Under the pieces are notes generated by a model. The model was not told the origin of the DNA, did no database searches, and was given only the letters and a program-made list of their open reading frames with translations. The position numbers were made by a program, and so were the translations under genes. Shown piece by piece: positions 5,102 to 6,137 of a stretch of DNA of 6,137 bases. Source of the stretch: an uncultured Proteiniphilum sp. (GTDB lineage Bacteria; Bacteroidota; Bacteroidia; Bacteroidales; Dysgonomonadaceae); contig NZ_CALNAT010000106.1 in the NCBI RefSeq assembly GCF_937873925.1, positions 1-6,137 of the forward strand. Direction: 5' to 3'. How positions within the stretch are numbered: position 1 is the first letter of the stretch; each line of letters opens with the position of its first letter.

Positions 5102-5525
5102 CTACCTCCTTCTTCTTGTGTTTTTCCCAATTCTCCGGTTCACAACTATGTTATAGAGATACGCAACCTCTCCGAGATTCAGTGTAAAATCGGGATGTAT
5201 GTCACTATTAAGAGAATGGCATGTAATCTCTCCGGTTTCTACATTATGGGCGGTGATTTCTTTCAGCATTATCCCCTTTGTTCCGTGTGCTATTACGAAA
5301 CCCCAATCCTGAAAATGAAGTTTCGTTTTCCAGTGGTCTTTGTATCTCTCTACATATAATGATATCACCCTTATTATATTCAGGTTCCATCGAATCTCCA
5401 TCTACTCCGAATGCAAGGTATTTGCCTTTGTATTCCTTGTCGGATTCAACCATTACTAAAGGCATGTCTTTTAAATATTCATCGGCATAATTGAAAAAGG
5501 CGAACGCCTCTACCTTATTGAAAAT
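5102..5525 (-). pseudogene. S24/LexA-type repressor remnant lacking the HTH, with a frameshift
   Basis: This is the protease-domain half of a second element repressor. From about 5525 one frame reads NKVEAFAFFNYADEYLKDMP, then LVMVESDKEYKGKYLAFGVD, then GDSMEPEYNKGDIIICREIQ, with the catalytic serine in GDSM. Near 5334-5343 the homology switches frame and continues DHWKTKLHFQDWGFVIAHGT, then KGIMLKEITAHNVETGEITC, with the catalytic lysine in MLKEI, ending at the stop 5102-5104. A two-base loss from an AGAGAC run would explain the shift. Upstream is an in-frame TAG (5526-5528), and no HTH domain is present; the integrase fragment begins shortly beyond. The gene is thus truncated at its 5' end and frameshifted, and should not make a working repressor. 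It aligns along its length with the other S24 repressor (1833-2022 plus 3281-3749). Confidence 0.85.
5104..5111 (-). promoter_or_regulatory. Strong Shine-Dalgarno AAGGAGGT before the zinc-ribbon gene
   Basis: AAGGAGGT ends 4 bases before the ATG at 5099 and closely matches the complement of the 16S rRNA 3' end. It overlaps the Arg-Arg-stop codons (AGA AGA AGG AGG TAG) that end the S24 repressor remnant. Bacteroidota generally make little use of such sites, so this one stands out and supports the start choice. Confidence 0.65.
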
Positions 5526-5575
5526 CTATTTTGCTTTAACGGCGACCATTCCTGCTTTATCGTGGTTCTTTATAG

Positions 5576-5740
5576 TTAATCCGTTTTTTCAGAAAATTGA
5601 TTCGGGAGCAGTTTTATCCCTGTATTGATATAAACAGTCTGGTTGGTTCCGGTCTGCCTTACCTCGACAAGCAGCGATGTCAACCCGTTCTTAACCCTGT
5701 TACCCCCGTTATGAACAAATCGTAATGCAATGTTTTCCAT
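5576..5740 (-). pseudogene. Tyrosine recombinase (integrase) N-terminal fragment
   Basis: Starting at ATG 5738-5740, the minus strand encodes MENIALRFVHNGGNRVKNGL, then TSLLVEVRQTGTNQTVYINT, then GIKLLPNQFSEKTD and a stop at 5576-5578. This matches the N-terminal arm-type DNA-binding domain of Bacteroidota tyrosine integrases (the pattern is [basic]...LIxxEVRQxGxxxxVYIxTGIKLxPxQWs). Only 54 residues remain of a protein normally about 370-420 long; the core-binding and catalytic domains (R, HxxR, Y) are gone. The next recognisable sequence, at about 5525, belongs to the S24 repressor, so a deletion joined the two. Its position, starting 173 bases from the right att copy, is where an element's integrase is expected. 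A good promoter box lies just upstream. Confidence 0.85.
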
Positions 5741-5761
5741 ATAATTAATGTTTATTTAGTA

Positions 5762-5769
5762 CAAAGCTA
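5762..5769 (-). promoter_or_regulatory. Probable integrase promoter, -7 box TAGCTTTG
   Basis: TAGCTTTG on the minus strand fits the Bacteroidota -7 consensus TAnnTTTG exactly and lies 21 bases before the integrase ATG. The best upstream TTTG (complement of 5793-5796, within CATTTTGTACGG) is 25 bases away, longer than the usual spacing of about 19-21, so the -33 part is weak. The start would fall near 5755. Confidence 0.5.
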
Positions 5770-5790
5770 CAAAATTTTCATACATTATTC

Positions 5791-5814
5791 CGTACAAAAT
5801 GAGGAAAATGTACG
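5791..5814. promoter_or_regulatory. Inverted repeat CGTACA-N12-TGTACG, operator or integrase-binding candidate
   Basis: CGTACA (5791-5796) and TGTACG (5809-5814) are exact reverse complements 12 bases apart, just upstream of the integrase promoter box. The AAAATGTACG half recurs near the left att copy (1039-1048) in the same orientation. An operator for an element regulator or an arm-type integrase site would both fit; the sequence alone does not decide. Confidence 0.45.
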
Positions 5815-5889
5815 AAAATACGGTTAGAACACTTCCGCAATGGTCATTACTCGAATACAGAAAAATGACTGTATATGGTATCTACAAAG

Positions 5890-5913
5890 AAAAAGCCCGC
5901 TGTTTAAGCGAGC
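5890..5913 (-). terminator. Rho-independent terminator after right tRNA 3' end copy
   Basis: On the minus strand GCTCGCT pairs with AGCGGGC (one T-G pair) around a TAAAC loop and is followed by TTTTTCTTT. It starts directly after the tRNA 3' end copy, as expected for a tRNA's own terminator. It differs in sequence from the terminator beside the left att copy. Confidence 0.7.
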
Positions 5914-5934
5914 TCCTGGCGGTATGGACGGGAC
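5913..5934 (-). other. Right att copy: 3' end of a tRNA gene (probable integration site)
   Basis: On the minus strand this reads AGTCCCGTCCATACCGCCA (5917-5935): three T-loop bases AGT, T-stem CCCGT, acceptor CCATACC, discriminator G and CCA. The rest of the tRNA is not present to the right, where an intact gene would continue with TCGAACC-like sequence. The 22-base segment differs from the left copy at one position (G for A in the T stem). Here it keeps a fully consistent tRNA T stem, and it lies next to a tRNA-like terminator. Confidence 0.7.
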
Positions 5935-5935
5935 T

Positions 5936-6137
5936 ATGAACAGAACCCCCATAAAACATCATAGAACATCGTAGAACATCAAACAACAATATATCTAGTA
6001 TTTACGTATAGTATTTTCTCATAAAATATCTTTAAATATCCTTTGCTATATCAAAAAATGGGTGTAATTTTGGGTGTAGATTTTCTTAGGGATAAATAGC
6101 TTTGAATATTAAGAGAAATGTAATTTTTGCATTAGAG
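5936..6137. other. Edge of a neighbouring element, no gene seen
   Basis: No gene is supported here. Three 10-base units (5951-5980) share an AACATC core, and a GGGTGTA repeat occurs at 6060-6066 and 6072-6078, 12 bases apart. Because the tRNA body does not follow the att copy, this is probably the end of a second element inserted in the same tRNA. Such repeats often lie between an att site and an integrase gene, but no integrase codons are visible before the window ends. Confidence 0.45.
5951..5980. repeat. Three tandem 10-bp repeats with core AACATC
   Basis: The units are ATAAAACATC, ATAGAACATC and GTAGAACATC, exactly 10 bases each, 17 bases to the right of the right att copy. The 10-base spacing puts all three cores on one face of the helix, as expected for cooperative binding by a recombinase or excisionase accessory protein. 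Confidence 0.6.

Noticed and set aside
5278..5490. Plus-strand open frame opposite the second S24 domain
   Set aside because: The minus strand shows clear S24 homology in two frames, so this is a shadow.
5951..5980. CRISPR-like array
   Set aside because: Units are only 10 bases, directly abutting with no spacers, and no cas gene is present.
6060..6101. Thirteen-codon plus-strand frame MGVILGVDFLRDK
   Set aside because: It is too short and is explained by the GGGTGTA repeat; there is no independent evidence that it is translated.

Overview
The window looks like an accessory region of a Bacteroidota genome, most likely order Bacteroidales (Bacteroides/Parabacteroides type). The signs are IS66 and IS3 family transposases of the kind common there, a Bacteroidota-type tyrosine recombinase N-terminus, two S24-type repressors of the kind found in Bacteroides mobile elements, a TAnnTTTG-type -7 promoter box, and AT-rich small lipoprotein genes. 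Every gene I can support lies on the minus strand.

Layout, left to right. Positions 1-714 hold a decayed IS66 element: a TnpC with a large internal deletion, and the last 28 codons of TnpB. Positions 740-1073 have no gene but hold a hairpin, a strong terminator and a copy of a tRNA 3' end (973-994). From there to a second, same-orientation copy of that tRNA 3' end (5913-5934) lies a roughly 4.9 kb decayed integrative element or prophage remnant. Beyond 5935 is the edge of another element, with no gene visible before the window ends.

Inside the element, reading along the minus strand from the right att copy, the order is: the first 54 codons of a tyrosine integrase; an S24 repressor that has lost its HTH and carries a frameshift; a double zinc-ribbon protein; a 201-residue lipoprotein; a 97-residue two-helix membrane protein; a second S24 repressor with most of its HTH missing and an IS3-family element inserted in its protease domain; a small lipoprotein with an in-frame amber codon; and a secreted or membrane 128-residue protein. 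The IS (about 1258 bp, 5-bp target duplication) is itself intact, with orfA/orfB, a -1 frameshift site and a perfect 44-bp palindrome at the end of orfB.

How it works together: the same architecture occurs twice, a repressor followed closely by small lipoprotein and membrane genes whose leaders resemble each other. In functional elements of this kind such cargo would be transcribed with the repressor in the integrated state. By analogy with known lipoprotein superinfection-exclusion factors, a role in excluding related elements is a reasonable but unproven hypothesis. The integrase and both repressors are broken here, so the element should not move by itself, while the zinc-ribbon, 201-residue lipoprotein, 97-residue and 128-residue genes remain open.
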